Both the position numbers and the translations under genes were made by a program. Source: JAWKIW01 sp046331175 (GTDB lineage: Bacteria; Actinomycetota; Acidimicrobiia; Acidimicrobiales; Acidimicrobilacustridaceae). From it: a stretch of DNA of 64,000 nucleotides. The DNA lies in NCBI GenBank assembly GCA_046331175.1, contig JAXLRI010000016.1, positions 1 through 64,000 on the forward strand, written 5' to 3'. Under the pieces are notes generated by a model, which was not told the DNA's origin, ran no database searches, and saw only the letters and a list, made by a program, of their open reading frames with translations. The first letter of the stretch is position 1. Each line of letters starts with the position of its first letter. Positions 31,639-39,571 of this stretch are shown piece after piece.

Positions 31639-31845
31639 CTAGGTCAGCAGGCTGGCCAGGCCCCACACCGCCGCGACCAACCCCAGGCCGATCATCACCA
31701 GGCTCCGGGCCAGGGGCGGCCGGGTGGGCTCCTCGTCGGGGTCGTCGCCGCGGGGCGGGCGCACGAGCGCCAGGCCGTTGCCCACGGCCAGGGCGGCACC
31801 GAAGGCCAGCACCAGCCAGGGCAGCAGGTCTTCTCCCAGGAACAC
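31639..31845 (-). CDS. small two-helix membrane protein
   Basis: A 68-residue hypothetical protein. Two hydrophobic helices (LLPWLVLAFGAALAVGNGLA and LVMIGLGLVAAVWGLASLLT) flank a charged Arg/Asp/Glu/Pro loop. GTG 31845 is preceded by GGAGGT with 5-base spacing, one of the best ribosome sites in the region, which supports a real gene despite its size. The frame is open upstream but is not protein-like there. The hairpin topology with a charged cytoplasmic loop recalls small accessory membrane proteins; function unknown. It shares orientation with livG, 129 bases downstream. Confidence 0.62.
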   Translation of the reverse strand: MFLGEDLLPWLVLAFGAALAVGNGLALVRPPRGDDPDEEPTRPPLARSLVMIGLGLVAAVWGLASLLT

Positions 31846-32260
31846 GTACGACCTCCATCGCCCGGCCGGTCGCCGGCGGGCGACCCAGCATCCCGCACCG
31901 GCGGGCCCGGCGGCCAGCCATCGGGCAGGCATCGCGCTCGCCCCGGGAGCCGACGCCGTCCGGAACCGTGCGGCTCGTCCCGGTTCGGTCCGGCTCGGTC
32001 CCGCGCCTGGGGATCCCGGACGCGAGACACCCCCGGCGGACCGGGGGTGCGGGGTGGGGCGGGCGGAGGCCACGAAGGCGCCAGCGCCCGTGGAAGACGC
32101 TGGTGGCGATGCGTATGGAGGGAGTTGCGACCCCCGCCCGTGCGCCCCGTGCCGGAGTGGGCGATGTCCTCCGACGCAGAGAGGTATCGACGCCCCCCGC
32201 CGCCACCTTGAGCGCGAACTCCCGGGATCTCGGGCGCCGCGCCCCTCCGATGGTGGGCCG
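31846..32260. other. 415-base spacer without a supported gene
   Basis: The spacer contains a palindromic hairpin (listed separately) and GC-rich low-complexity sequence. Open frames through it on either strand have Arg/Pro/Gly-rich products and no ribosome site, so none is called. Confidence 0.6.
32028..32049 (-). terminator. candidate hairpin terminator
   Basis: CACCCCCGG (32028-32036), loop CGGA, CCGGGGGTG (32041-32049): a perfect 9-base stem about 210 bases after the stop of the upstream minus-strand gene. No T-tract. Confidence 0.45.
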
Positions 32261-33331
32261 TCACCCGCCGAGCAGCGCCTGCACGACCGGGGCCCACAGC
32301 GCCCGCGGGCGGCCGCCGTCGTCGAGCCACACCGGGTCGTTGATCGACAACGTGAACTCGCGGATCCGCCGCAGCGCCTCGTCGCGGTAGGGGCCCGGGT
32401 CGGGCGCGGCCGATCCCCGCTCGATCAGGGTGGCGTTGGTGAGCAGCCGCAGCTGGCCGAGCGCCTCCTCGCCCCCGAGCACCGTGCCCGGTGGCGAGGA
32501 CGTCGTCGGCCGCGTGGGCGGCGTCGGTGGCGGGGGGGCCTCGGTGGTCGGCGCGGTCGGTGCCGTCCCGGGCACCCCGGTCGTGCCGGGGACCGCGGTG
32601 CCCGGGGCCGCCTCGTCGTCGGGCGGCGAGGTGCCCGGGGCCGACCCGGGCGGCGCCACGGTGTGGACGGCGAACTCGTCGCGGGCATCGAGGCCGAGGT
32701 CGTCGGTGGTGACCTCCGAGCGCACCGAGGTGGCGGCCAGGGTCTCGGTGGCGTTGTCGAGGCGGCGCTCGACCCCGATGAGGGCGCCGGTGCGCTCGTC
32801 GAAGCAGAACCGGGCGAAGGAGCCGAACGGCGGATCGGCGTAGACGATGACCTGGTGCAGCTCGAAGCACCCGGCGTCGGCCCGCTCGACCCGGTAGATG
32901 GGCGCGGGCGGCGTGACGTAGCCGCGCAGGTTGTCCAGCTCCTGGCGCAGCTCGGCCTGGTAGTCGCGGGCCCCGCCGGCGGCGCTGCACGCGAACCCCC
33001 CGTCGGGCGACGTGGTGCACAGCACCGACCGGCCGTCCACGATCCCGTCGATGCCGCCGAACTGGCGCACGACCCGGTCCGGCGGCCGCTGGGCGACGAG
33101 CTGGGCCGACGACAGCACCGCCCCCGAGTCCATCCGCCGCTCGAAGTCGGACTCGACCACGAACGTGCCGGTCCGACTGCGCTCGTAGGCGGCGAGGAAC
33201 GCCGCCCGGGGATCGCCCTCGTCCCGGCGGGGGATCGACAGCACGCCGGTGGCGACGAGCGCCGCCACCACGACCGCCCCGACCACGACGCCGGCGACGG
33301 CGCCGAGGCGGTGGGGACGGGGGGCGCGCAT
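32261..33331 (-). CDS. membrane-anchored hypothetical protein with Pro/Thr-rich linker
   Basis: A 356-residue protein of unknown function. Residues ~10-33 form one transmembrane helix (LGAVAGVVVGAVVVAALVAT), then an extracytoplasmic domain (residues ~45-215) with paired Cys (RSVLCTTSPDGGFACSA, ADAGCFELHQV, FARFCFDE) likely to form disulfides. The pattern of strands (RTGTFVVESDFERRM, RVVRQFGGIDGIVDG, GALIGVERRLDNATETLA) faintly recalls LolA/LppX-like lipid carriers, but I cannot confirm it. Residues ~225-290 are a Pro/Thr/Gly linker and ~295-356 a helical tail. The ATG at 33331 follows a TACCGT hexamer by 7 bases, so the mRNA is probably leaderless; an ATG 18 bases earlier is rejected for that reason. 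Confidence 0.72.
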   Translation of the reverse strand: MRAPRPHRLGAVAGVVVGAVVVAALVATGVLSIPRRDEGDPRAAFLAAYERSRTGTFVVESDFERRMDSGAVLSSAQLVAQRPPDRVVRQFGGIDGIVDGRSVLCTTSPDGGFACSAAGGARDYQAELRQELDNLRGYVTPPAPIYRVERADAGCFELHQVIVYADPPFGSFARFCFDERTGALIGVERRLDNATETLAATSVRSEVTTDDLGLDARDEFAVHTVAPPGSAPGTSPPDDEAAPGTAVPGTTGVPGTAPTAPTTEAPPPPTPPTRPTTSSPPGTVLGGEEALGQLRLLTNATLIERGSAAPDPGPYRDEALRRIREFTLSINDPVWLDDGGRPRALWAPVVQALLGG

Positions 33332-33338
33332 CGGCGCG

Positions 33339-33344
33339 ACGGTA
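33339..33344 (-). promoter_or_regulatory. -10 element (TACCGT) for leaderless membrane protein gene
   Basis: On the minus strand TACCGT is followed by CGCGCCG and then ATG 33331. The same spacer CGCGCCG is used before the tRNA nucleotidyltransferase start at 63502. Confidence 0.5.
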
Positions 33345-33397
33345 GCCAAGGCCGCCCGGAGGGCCCGGTCAGCGCGGCCGGGCCGGGGCGCCGCCCC

Positions 33398-34210
33398 TCA
33401 GATGCCCTCCTTGCGGGCCCGCAGGATCAACGTCGACGGGACCCAGGACATCGAGGGCGACCAGTAGCGGCTGTGCACGGCGTCGGCGGCCGGCTCGGGC
33501 TCGATGATGGTGTCGACCCGGAAGTTGGCCCGGGAGAGGGAGGTGAACAGGTCGGCGACGGTCCGCGGGTGGTCGGCGCCGAGCGTGTCGTCGGTCTCCC
33601 AGTGGCGAGGGCTGCCGTCCCAGTAGCTGCGGCCGATCTTGAGCGGGTCGGTGCCGGCCGGGTCGATCATGGCGAACGCGGGGTGCGGCACCGAGAAGAC
33701 GAGCGGCATCTCGGGGCTCAGGACCCGGTGGACCTGGCGGAACACGCGATCGGGGTCGTCGACGGTGGCCAGGGCGTAGACGCTCACGACGGCGTCGATG
33801 GTGTCGGCTCGCACGAACGCGAGGTCGGCGAGGTCGCCCTCGTGCAGCTCGACCTTGACCTCCTCGCGGTCGCAGGCCACCCGGACCCGGTCGAGGCGGG
33901 CGGGGGACGGGTCGACGGTGATCACCTTGGCCCCCTGCTTGGCCAGGGCGATGGCGGCGTGGCCGGCCCCGCACCCGAGCTCGAGGACCCGCTTGCCCTC
34001 GACGTTGCCGAGCAGCTTGTAGGTGCGCTCGTTGGGGACGTCGGGCCCGTAGCTGATGACGTCGATCGGCAGCTGGGCGTCGGCGGGGAAGGTGGCCGAG
34101 AAGGGCCGCTCGTCGACGGGCGGGGTGGCGGGCGCGTCGGCGGCCCGCAGGTGGCGGGCGGTGGGGTGGGACGAGGTGATCTCGGGGGGCGGCGCGTCGT
34201 CGTCGGACAT
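33398..34210 (-). CDS. class I SAM-dependent methyltransferase
   Basis: A 270-residue methyltransferase of the Methyltransf_11 type. SAM-binding motif I is VLELGCGAGHAAIALA, motif II carries VITVDPSPARLDR, and AVVSVYALATVDD is the post-II segment. The ~60 N-terminal residues contain FPADAQLPIDVISYGPDVPN, as found in ubiquinone/menaquinone-methylase-like proteins of actinobacteria. Substrate unknown. ATG 34210 starts MSDDDAPPPEI, with GGAGC just upstream. It is transcribed away from the DUF5318-ponA genes and 66 bases from the membrane protein start behind it, so it may share no operon. Confidence 0.85.
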   Translation of the reverse strand: MSDDDAPPPEITSSHPTARHLRAADAPATPPVDERPFSATFPADAQLPIDVISYGPDVPNERTYKLLGNVEGKRVLELGCGAGHAAIALAKQGAKVITVDPSPARLDRVRVACDREEVKVELHEGDLADLAFVRADTIDAVVSVYALATVDDPDRVFRQVHRVLSPEMPLVFSVPHPAFAMIDPAGTDPLKIGRSYWDGSPRHWETDDTLGADHPRTVADLFTSLSRANFRVDTIIEPEPAADAVHSRYWSPSMSWVPSTLILRARKEGI

Positions 34211-34340
34211 GCGGGGGGTGCTCCTGACCGCAGGGGCAGAGGGGGACCCGGGAAGTCTTGCCGACCCTGCCCGGTGGAGCGAGGATGCCGGGGCAGGTCC
34301 ACCCCGCCCACGATCCGGGGCGATCGCGGCGGCCGCTGGC

Positions 34341-34346
34341 TACCCT
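34341..34346 (+). promoter_or_regulatory. -10 element (TACCCT) for DUF5318 gene
   Basis: TACCCT ends 8 bases before ATG 34355, with no Shine-Dalgarno between; a leaderless or near-leaderless start is likely. Confidence 0.45.
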
Positions 34347-34354
34347 GCCCTGCG

Positions 34355-34759
34355 ATGACGTTCGGGCCCGGCGCGATCCGCGGTGCGACGCCGGGCCTGC
34401 CCGGCGAGATCGACTACCGCCTGGCGCGCCGCCACCTCATCTCCGAGTACAAGAAGGGCCGCCTCGCCCAGCACGAGGTCTGCGACGCCCACCCCGAGCT
34501 GGTCCGGGCCGCCCGCGAGGCCTCCGAGCCCACCAGCATGCGGTGCCCCATCTGCGAGGACGACCAGATCGTGCTGGTCACCTACGTCTTCGGGCCGCGG
34601 CTGCCCTCCCACGGTCGCTGCATCACCACCAAGAAGGAGCTGCAGGCCTTCGCCAAGCGCCCGGGCGAGTTCGCCGCCTACGTGGTCGAGGTCTGCCCGT
34701 CGTGCTCCTGGAACCATCTGGCCCGCACGTTCGTGGTGAACCCGGCGCGATCGGCCTGA
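34355..34759 (+). CDS. DUF5318 family protein
   Basis: A 134-residue actinobacterial protein matching DUF5318, whose mycobacterial member is Rv0049. It has two Cys pairs, MRCPICEDDQ and VEVCPSCSWNHL, which probably form a zinc ribbon, and the diagnostic VCDAHPELVRAA and YVVEVCPSCSWNHLARTFVV segments. No activity is established. In mycobacteria it likewise precedes ponA1, so the linkage is old and suggests a role tied to peptidoglycan synthesis or its regulation. ATG 34355 fits the -10 spacing; the open frame upstream is not protein-like. Confidence 0.85.
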   Translation: MTFGPGAIRGATPGLPGEIDYRLARRHLISEYKKGRLAQHEVCDAHPELVRAAREASEPTSMRCPICEDDQIVLVTYVFGPRLPSHGRCITTKKELQAFAKRPGEFAAYVVEVCPSCSWNHLARTFVVNPARSA

Positions 34760-34802
34760 CGCCGGGCGCGCCGCCCGCCCGAATACCCTCGGGCCACCCC
34801 CC

Positions 34803-37010
34803 ATGACGGCCACCAAGACCAAAGTCCGGCGCGACGGCACCATCAAGGTGAAGAAGCGCAGCATCCTGTGGCGCTCGCGGCGCTTCTTCTTCCTCGCGTT
34901 CCTGCTGCTGGTGGCGGCGGTGAGCGGCCTCGCCTGGGTGGCGTGGCAGATCCCGCTGCCGTCGAGCGACCCGCCCCTGCTCGAGACCACCTTCGTGTGC
35001 ACCTCCGAGGTGTCCGGCGACTGCACCGCCGACAACTCCACCGCCCAGCTGTCCGGCGGCGTCGACCGCCAGACGGTCCGCTACGACCAGATCCCGCCGG
35101 TGCTGATCAACGCCGTCGTCGCCACCGAGGACCGCGAGTTCTTCCAGCACCAGGGCGTCGACCCGGCCGGCGTCGCCCGAGCGTTCATGGCCAACCTCCG
35201 CGGCGACGACCTCCGCCAGGGCGGCTCCACCATCACCCAGCAGTACGTGAAGAACACCTACCTCACGAGCGAGCGCACCCTCGAGCGCAAGACCAAGGAG
35301 GCGGTGCTCGCCATCAAGCTGGAGAAGGAGGTGCCCAAGCAGGAGATCCTCGAGCGGTACCTCAACACGATCTACTTCGGTCGCGGCGCCTACGGCGTGG
35401 GGGCGGCGGCCCGCACCTACTTCGGCAAGGACGTGTCCCAGCTGGGCCTGCCCGAGGCCGCCTACCTCGCCGGCATCATCCGGGCCCCCGAGGCGGCCGA
35501 CGCCAACCGGCCCGCCACCGACCCCCAGGCCGCCGCCAGCCGGACCGCCGCCTCGCACCGTCGCCGTCAGGTGCTCGACGCCATGCTCACCGAGGGCTAC
35601 ATCACCGCCGCCGACCGCGACCGCGTCGACGACATGGGGTGGGACTACGTCACCCCGCGCCAGCAGGCCCGGAACTTCGGCAACGTCGCCCACACCGACC
35701 TCGGCTCCGAGTACCTCGTCGAGTACGTCCGCAACTGGCTCGTCACCGACGGGCGCTTCACCGACGCCCAGGTGTTCGGCGGTGGCCTGCGCGTGTACAC
35801 GACCATCGACTGGAACGCCCAGCAGCAGGCCTACGACTCGATCCGCGAGGTCCTCGACCGGCCCGACGACCCGGCCGCCTCGCTGGTCGCGATCGACAGG
35901 GACGGCAACGTGCGGGCCATGGTCGGCGGCTACGACTGGGCCAAGTCCCAGGTCAACCTGGCCACCGGGTCGGTCGGCGGCGGCAGCGGGCGCCAGCCGG
36001 GGTCGTCGTTCAAGCCGTTCGCCCTGGCCACCGCGCTGAGCCAGGGCATGTCGCTGAACAAGACCTACGAGGCGCCGGGCTCCATGACGCTCAAGCTCAA
36101 GGAGGGCGGCAGCTGGAAGGTGGCCAACTACGGCGACGCCGGTCTGGGGACGCTCAACCTCGTCGACGCCACCGTCCGGTCGTCCAACACCGCCTACGCC
36201 CAGCTCATCAACGACACCGGCTCCAAGCCCGTCGTCGAGACCGCCCACAAGATGGGCGTGAGCGGCGACCTCCCCGAGGTCCCCTCGGTCGTGCTCGGCA
36301 CCGGCAGCGTGTCGGTGCTCGACATGGCGGCCGGCTACAACACCTTCCAGCGCGAGGGCAACCGCATCGGCCCGACCGTGGTCACCAAGGTGACCGACGC
36401 CAAGGGCCGGGTGCTCTACCAGGCCCCCACCGCCGGCCAGCAGGTCATCTCCCCGGACGTGGCCCAGGAGGTCAACTGGGTGATGGGCCAGGTCGTGCAG
36501 CGGGGCACCGGCACCAAGGCGCAGTACGCCCAGCCGGCCGCCGGCAAGACCGGCACCACCGAGAACTACCGCGACGCCTGGTTCGCCGGCTTCTCCTGCG
36601 ACCTCACGGCCGCGGTCTGGCTGGGCTACCCCGGACCGGAGACGAAGTACATGACGAGCGTGCACGGCATGCAGGTGTCGGGCGGCACGTTCCCCACCAT
36701 CGTCTGGCAGCACTTCATGACCAAGGCCAACGCCGGGGCGTCGAGCTGCCCGTCGTTCCCGAAGCCGCCGAACGCCGACGCCGGATCGTCGTCGTTCGAC
36801 ACCAGCCCGATCGTCAACGACACCACGCCGAGCACCGCCCCGGGCACGTCGGTGCCGGCCAGCTCCTCGTCGTCGAGCTCGTCGTCCTCCTCGAGCTCGT
36901 CCAGCTCGTCCTCGTCGACCAGCACGTCGTCGAGCAGCACGAGCACCACCAAGCCGCCCACCAGCTCCAGCTCGTCGACGAGCACCACCAAGGCGCCGAA
37001 GCAGCCCTGA
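34803..37010 (+). CDS. ponA: class A penicillin-binding protein (PonA type)
   Basis: A 735-residue bifunctional peptidoglycan synthase. Residues 1-20 are a basic cytoplasmic tail and ~24-45 the membrane anchor. The GT51 transglycosylase follows with catalytic Glu about residue 109 in VATEDREFF, then QGGSTITQQYVKN. The transpeptidase has the nucleophile S401 in GSSFKPF, SSN at 460-462 and KTGTT at 582-586. The last ~75 residues are a Ser/Thr run ending in Lys/Pro-rich sequence, outside the cell, likely a wall-spanning or glycosylated tail. TACCCT lies 13 bases before ATG 34803, so the leader would be very short. It sits 43 bases after DUF5318, as in mycobacteria. Confidence 0.95.
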   Translation: MTATKTKVRRDGTIKVKKRSILWRSRRFFFLAFLLLVAAVSGLAWVAWQIPLPSSDPPLLETTFVCTSEVSGDCTADNSTAQLSGGVDRQTVRYDQIPPVLINAVVATEDREFFQHQGVDPAGVARAFMANLRGDDLRQGGSTITQQYVKNTYLTSERTLERKTKEAVLAIKLEKEVPKQEILERYLNTIYFGRGAYGVGAAARTYFGKDVSQLGLPEAAYLAGIIRAPEAADANRPATDPQAAASRTAASHRRRQVLDAMLTEGYITAADRDRVDDMGWDYVTPRQQARNFGNVAHTDLGSEYLVEYVRNWLVTDGRFTDAQVFGGGLRVYTTIDWNAQQQAYDSIREVLDRPDDPAASLVAIDRDGNVRAMVGGYDWAKSQVNLATGSVGGGSGRQPGSSFKPFALATALSQGMSLNKTYEAPGSMTLKLKEGGSWKVANYGDAGLGTLNLVDATVRSSNTAYAQLINDTGSKPVVETAHKMGVSGDLPEVPSVVLGTGSVSVLDMAAGYNTFQREGNRIGPTVVTKVTDAKGRVLYQAPTAGQQVISPDVAQEVNWVMGQVVQRGTGTKAQYAQPAAGKTGTTENYRDAWFAGFSCDLTAAVWLGYPGPETKYMTSVHGMQVSGGTFPTIVWQHFMTKANAGASSCPSFPKPPNADAGSSSFDTSPIVNDTTPSTAPGTSVPASSSSSSSSSSSSSSSSSSSTSTSSSSTSTTKPPTSSSSSTSTTKAPKQP

Positions 37011-37036
37011 CGGGAATGTCGAGACGTCCGCGCCCG

Positions 37037-37064
37037 TTGACCTCGATACCCCGCCGGGTATGTG
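37037..37064 (+). promoter_or_regulatory. candidate promoter of thioredoxin gene
   Basis: TTGACC (37037-37042), 16-base spacer, TATGTG (37059-37064). The -35 matches 5 of 6 consensus bases, the -10 is weaker. Leader of ~20 bases includes AGGAG before ATG 37090. Confidence 0.4.
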
Positions 37065-37089
37065 CCCGGCCTGAGCGCAGGAGCGGACG

Positions 37090-37464
37090 ATGGCCACCGT
37101 CGAGCTGACCAAGGACAACTTCGAGGAGGTCGTGACCGGCAACGACGTCGTGTTCGTCGACTTCTGGGCGTCGTGGTGCGGTCCGTGCCGCATGTTCGCC
37201 CCGATCTACGAGGCCGCCGCCGAGGCCCGTCCCGACGTGGTCTTCGCCAAGGTCGACACCGAGGCCCAGCCCGAGCTGGCCGGCGCCTTCGGCATCATGT
37301 CGATCCCGACGCTCATGGCCTTCCGCGAGAACGTGATCCTGTTCCAAGAGGCCGGCGCGCTCCCCGCCGCCGCCCTCGACCAGGTCATCGACGCCGTGCT
37401 CGAGGTCGACATGGACGACGTCCGCCGCCAGGTCGCCGAGCGGCAGGCCGCCCAGCCCGGCTGA
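37090..37464 (+). CDS. thioredoxin
   Basis: A 124-residue thioredoxin with active site FWASWCGPCRMF (Cys-Gly-Pro-Cys) and the cis-proline in IMSIPTLMAF. The first ~105 residues are a full thioredoxin fold; the C-terminal helix is extended and ends in a charged Arg/Gln tail. It reduces protein disulfides in the cytosol (no signal peptide). ATG 37090 has AGGAG upstream. It may also be reduced by a thioredoxin reductase encoded elsewhere; none is present. Converges on the small zinc-ribbon gene across a 73-base GC-rich spacer holding the palindrome CCGGGGCCCCGG. Confidence 0.92.
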   Translation: MATVELTKDNFEEVVTGNDVVFVDFWASWCGPCRMFAPIYEAAAEARPDVVFAKVDTEAQPELAGAFGIMSIPTLMAFRENVILFQEAGALPAAALDQVIDAVLEVDMDDVRRQVAERQAAQPG

Positions 37465-37537
37465 GCCTCCCGACCCTCCCAGCCCGCCCGGCGCGTCCGG
37501 GGCCCCGGCGCCCTGCCGCGCCCAGTGGCCGCGCCCG

Positions 37538-37747
37538 CTACGGCGTGGTGTCGGGCGCGTCGCCCGGCAGCGGCGGGTCGCCGTCGACGGCCTGGTGGGG
37601 GTAGTGGGTGCGGCACACGTAGCACCACAGCTCCTCGCCGGCCACGTCGACACGTCCCGGCGTGTCCCAGGCCTCGGGGGTCACGTAGACCCGGCGGACC
37701 AGGACCACCTCCTCCTCACGGCCACAGCTCTCGCACGTCCCCTGCAC
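37538..37747 (-). CDS. small zinc-ribbon-like hypothetical protein
   Basis: A 69-residue protein with two Cys pairs, GTCESCGREEE and LWCYVCRTHYPH, spaced as in a small zinc ribbon. Between them lies a beta-type stretch (EVVLVRRVYVTPEAWD). GTG 37747 is 7 bases after a TAGCGT hexamer on the minus strand, the same geometry as other leaderless genes here, and the coding composition ends there. I recognise no family; a DNA- or RNA-binding accessory or redox-sensing role is possible. It is transcribed divergently from panB, 153 bases apart. Confidence 0.62.
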   Translation of the reverse strand: MQGTCESCGREEEVVLVRRVYVTPEAWDTPGRVDVAGEELWCYVCRTHYPHQAVDGDPPLPGDAPDTTP

Positions 37748-37754
37748 GCCCCCG

Positions 37755-37760
37755 ACGCTA
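37755..37760 (-). promoter_or_regulatory. -10 element (TAGCGT) for leaderless zinc-ribbon gene
   Basis: On the minus strand TAGCGT, then CGGGGGC, then GTG 37747: transcription would start at the initiation codon. Confidence 0.5.
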
Positions 37761-37817
37761 CCGCCGCCGAACCTGGTCGACCGTCGTGGGCGTGGCGGGG
37801 GTGGCCCCCGCCTGGAC

Positions 37818-37846
37818 TTCCACCCCGCCGGGTGCCGTCGTACACT
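37818..37846 (+). promoter_or_regulatory. candidate promoter of panB
   Basis: TTCCAC (37818-37823), 17-base spacer, TACACT (37841-37846), giving a ~50-base leader that ends in a strong GAGGAGG ribosome site before ATG 37901. Confidence 0.45.
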
Positions 37847-37900
37847 GCTCGGGACCGCCGGCAGCCGAGGGGCGCTGGACGGAACGAGGAGGCTCAGCCG

Positions 37901-38761
37901 ATGAGCAAGATCACCGTGCCCGCCGTGCGGGCCCGGAAGGTCCGTGATGGTGGTGACCCGCTGGTCATGGTCACCGCCTACGACGCGCCCGGGGCCCGCA
38001 TCGTCGACGAGGGGGGTGCCGACCTCATCCTCGTCGGCGACTCCGTCGCCATGGTCGTGCTCGGCTACGACGACACGCTCCAGGTCACCACCGCCGACAT
38101 GGCCCACCACGTCGGCGCCGTGGCCCGGGCCAAGCCGCGGGCGCTCGTCGTGGGCGACCTCCCGTGGATGAGCTACCACCTGTCACCCGCCGACGCCGTC
38201 ACCAACGCCGCCACCCTCATCCGCGCCGGCGCCAGCTGCGTGAAGCTCGAGGGCGGCCGCAAGCGGCGGGCCGTCGTCGAGGCGCTCGTCGACGCCGAGA
38301 TCCCGGTGATGGGCCACCTGGGCCTCACCCCGCAGTCGGTGAACGCCATGGGCGGCTACAAGGTCCAGGGCCGCCAGCGAGACGCCGCCATGGAGCTGGT
38401 CGACGAGGCCCGCGAGCTGGCCGACGCCGGCTGCTTCGCCATCGTGCTCGAGGGCGTGCCCGACGAGGTCGCCCGCATGGTCACCGACGCCGTCGACGTG
38501 CCCACCATCGGCATCGGCGCCGGGCCCCACTGCGACGGCCAGGTCCTCGTGTTCCACGACCTGCTCGGCATCGAGGACCGCATCACCCCCAAGTTCGTGC
38601 GCCGCTACGCCGCCCTCAAGCACGACGCCGTGCTGGCCGTGGGCGCCTTCGCCGACGACGTGCGCACCGGCCGCTTCCCGTCCCACGACGAGAGCTACCA
38701 CCTCTCGTCCGACCAGGCCGAGGCGCTGGGGCTCTACGGGAGTGCTACGAAGTCGGCGTGA
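37901..38761 (+). CDS. panB: 3-methyl-2-oxobutanoate hydroxymethyltransferase
   Basis: A 286-residue PanB, which makes ketopantoate from 2-oxoisovalerate with methylene-tetrahydrofolate, the first step of pantothenate and coenzyme A synthesis. Signatures are VMVTAYDAPGARIVDEGGAD, the metal-binding LVGDSVAMVVLG, VKLEGG, the catalytic-region PVMGHLGLTPQSV and PTIGIGAGPHCDGQVLV. Length and layout are standard for a (beta/alpha)8 decamer. ATG 37901 has GAGGAGG upstream. The stop overlaps the next gene's start as GTGA, so panB and the DUF192 lipoprotein form an operon though functionally unrelated. panC and panD are not here. Confidence 0.96.
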   Translation: MSKITVPAVRARKVRDGGDPLVMVTAYDAPGARIVDEGGADLILVGDSVAMVVLGYDDTLQVTTADMAHHVGAVARAKPRALVVGDLPWMSYHLSPADAVTNAATLIRAGASCVKLEGGRKRRAVVEALVDAEIPVMGHLGLTPQSVNAMGGYKVQGRQRDAAMELVDEARELADAGCFAIVLEGVPDEVARMVTDAVDVPTIGIGAGPHCDGQVLVFHDLLGIEDRITPKFVRRYAALKHDAVLAVGAFADDVRTGRFPSHDESYHLSSDQAEALGLYGSATKSA

Positions 38762-39339
38762 GCCGCCGCCTGCGCCCGGCCGTCGTCGCGGCGCTCCTGC
38801 TGACCACCGCCCTCGCCGGCTGCCGGTCGACCGATCCCACCCCCGAGGCCGGTGCCACCGGCACCAGCGGCTCGTCGGCGCGCGTCGCCGGCACCGTCCC
38901 GGGGGCGACCGCCACGCGGTCGATCCTGCCCGGGTTCGAGCAGGTCACCGTCCGCGTCACCGCCGCCGACGGCACGGTGCGCACCTGGTGCCTCCTGCTG
39001 GCCCGCACGGAGGCCCAGCGCCAGCGCGGGCTGATGGAGGTCGCCGACCCCGACCTCGGCGGCCACGCCGGGATGCTGTTCACCTTCGACGAGGACGTCC
39101 TGGTGGGGTTCTGGATGCGGGACACCGTGCTGCCGCTGTCCATCGCCTACCTCGGCGCCGACGGCCGCACCGTGTCCACGGCCGACATGGCCCCCTGCCC
39201 CGCAGGCTCGGCCAGCTGCCCCACCTACGCCCCCACCGGCCGCTACCGCTCGGCCATCGAGGTCCCCCAGGGGCGCCTCCCCGACCTCGGCATCGGCGAG
39301 GGGTCCCGGGTCGAGGTCGTCGGCCCCGGGTGCGCCTGA
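38758..39339 (+). CDS. DUF192 family lipoprotein
   Basis: A 193-residue exported lipoprotein. The signal peptide ends in the lipobox LAGC (C22), then a Ser/Thr/Ala linker and a DUF192 domain: RQRGLMEVADPDLGGHAGML, FTFDEDVLVGFWMRDTVLPL with the family FWM+DT motif, and an extended tail. DUF192 proteins are small beta-barrel proteins of unknown activity, often periplasmic. GTG 38758 overlaps the panB stop as GTGA. Anchored outside the membrane by inference. The 232 bases after it contain the rpsF promoter and leader. Confidence 0.85.
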   Translation: MSRRLRPAVVAALLLTTALAGCRSTDPTPEAGATGTSGSSARVAGTVPGATATRSILPGFEQVTVRVTAADGTVRTWCLLLARTEAQRQRGLMEVADPDLGGHAGMLFTFDEDVLVGFWMRDTVLPLSIAYLGADGRTVSTADMAPCPAGSASCPTYAPTGRYRSAIEVPQGRLPDLGIGEGSRVEVVGPGCA

Positions 39340-39445
39340 CCGACGACCCGACGCCGACGGCGACCCACTGGCGGGCGACGGGCGCCGGCCGCTGTCACAC
39401 GGCGTCGGCACACTGGCCGATGTGGGATCCCGGCGCAGCGTCCAC

Positions 39446-39495
39446 TACCATCGCCGAGCCTCGTCGAACGGCCCTGCGGGCCGCCACCGACGAGG
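39446..39495 (+). promoter_or_regulatory. rpsF operon -10 and S6:S18-like leader hairpin
   Basis: A -10-like TACCAT (39446-39451) predicts initiation at about 39458. The transcript would then begin with a two-part hairpin: basal stem CCTCGTCG (39459-39466) with CGACGAGG (39488-39495), an asymmetric internal loop (AAC on the 5' side, GCCAC on the 3' side) and apical stem GGCCC/GGGCC around TGC. The interrupted helix at this place resembles the rpsF leader motif known to bind the S6:S18 complex and repress the operon. A covariance-model match was not run. Confidence 0.5.
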
Positions 39496-39571
39496 CGTGC
39501 CAGCTGAAGACCCTGCCCCGACCGCCGGGGCCCCGGCCGCTCGCCGGGTCCGTAGGGAGGTGATGCTCGCG

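Noticed and set aside
36860..36990. Simple TCG/AGC repeat at the end of ponA
   Set aside because: In-frame Ser/Thr tail of the PBP; such tails are common and no mobile element is near.
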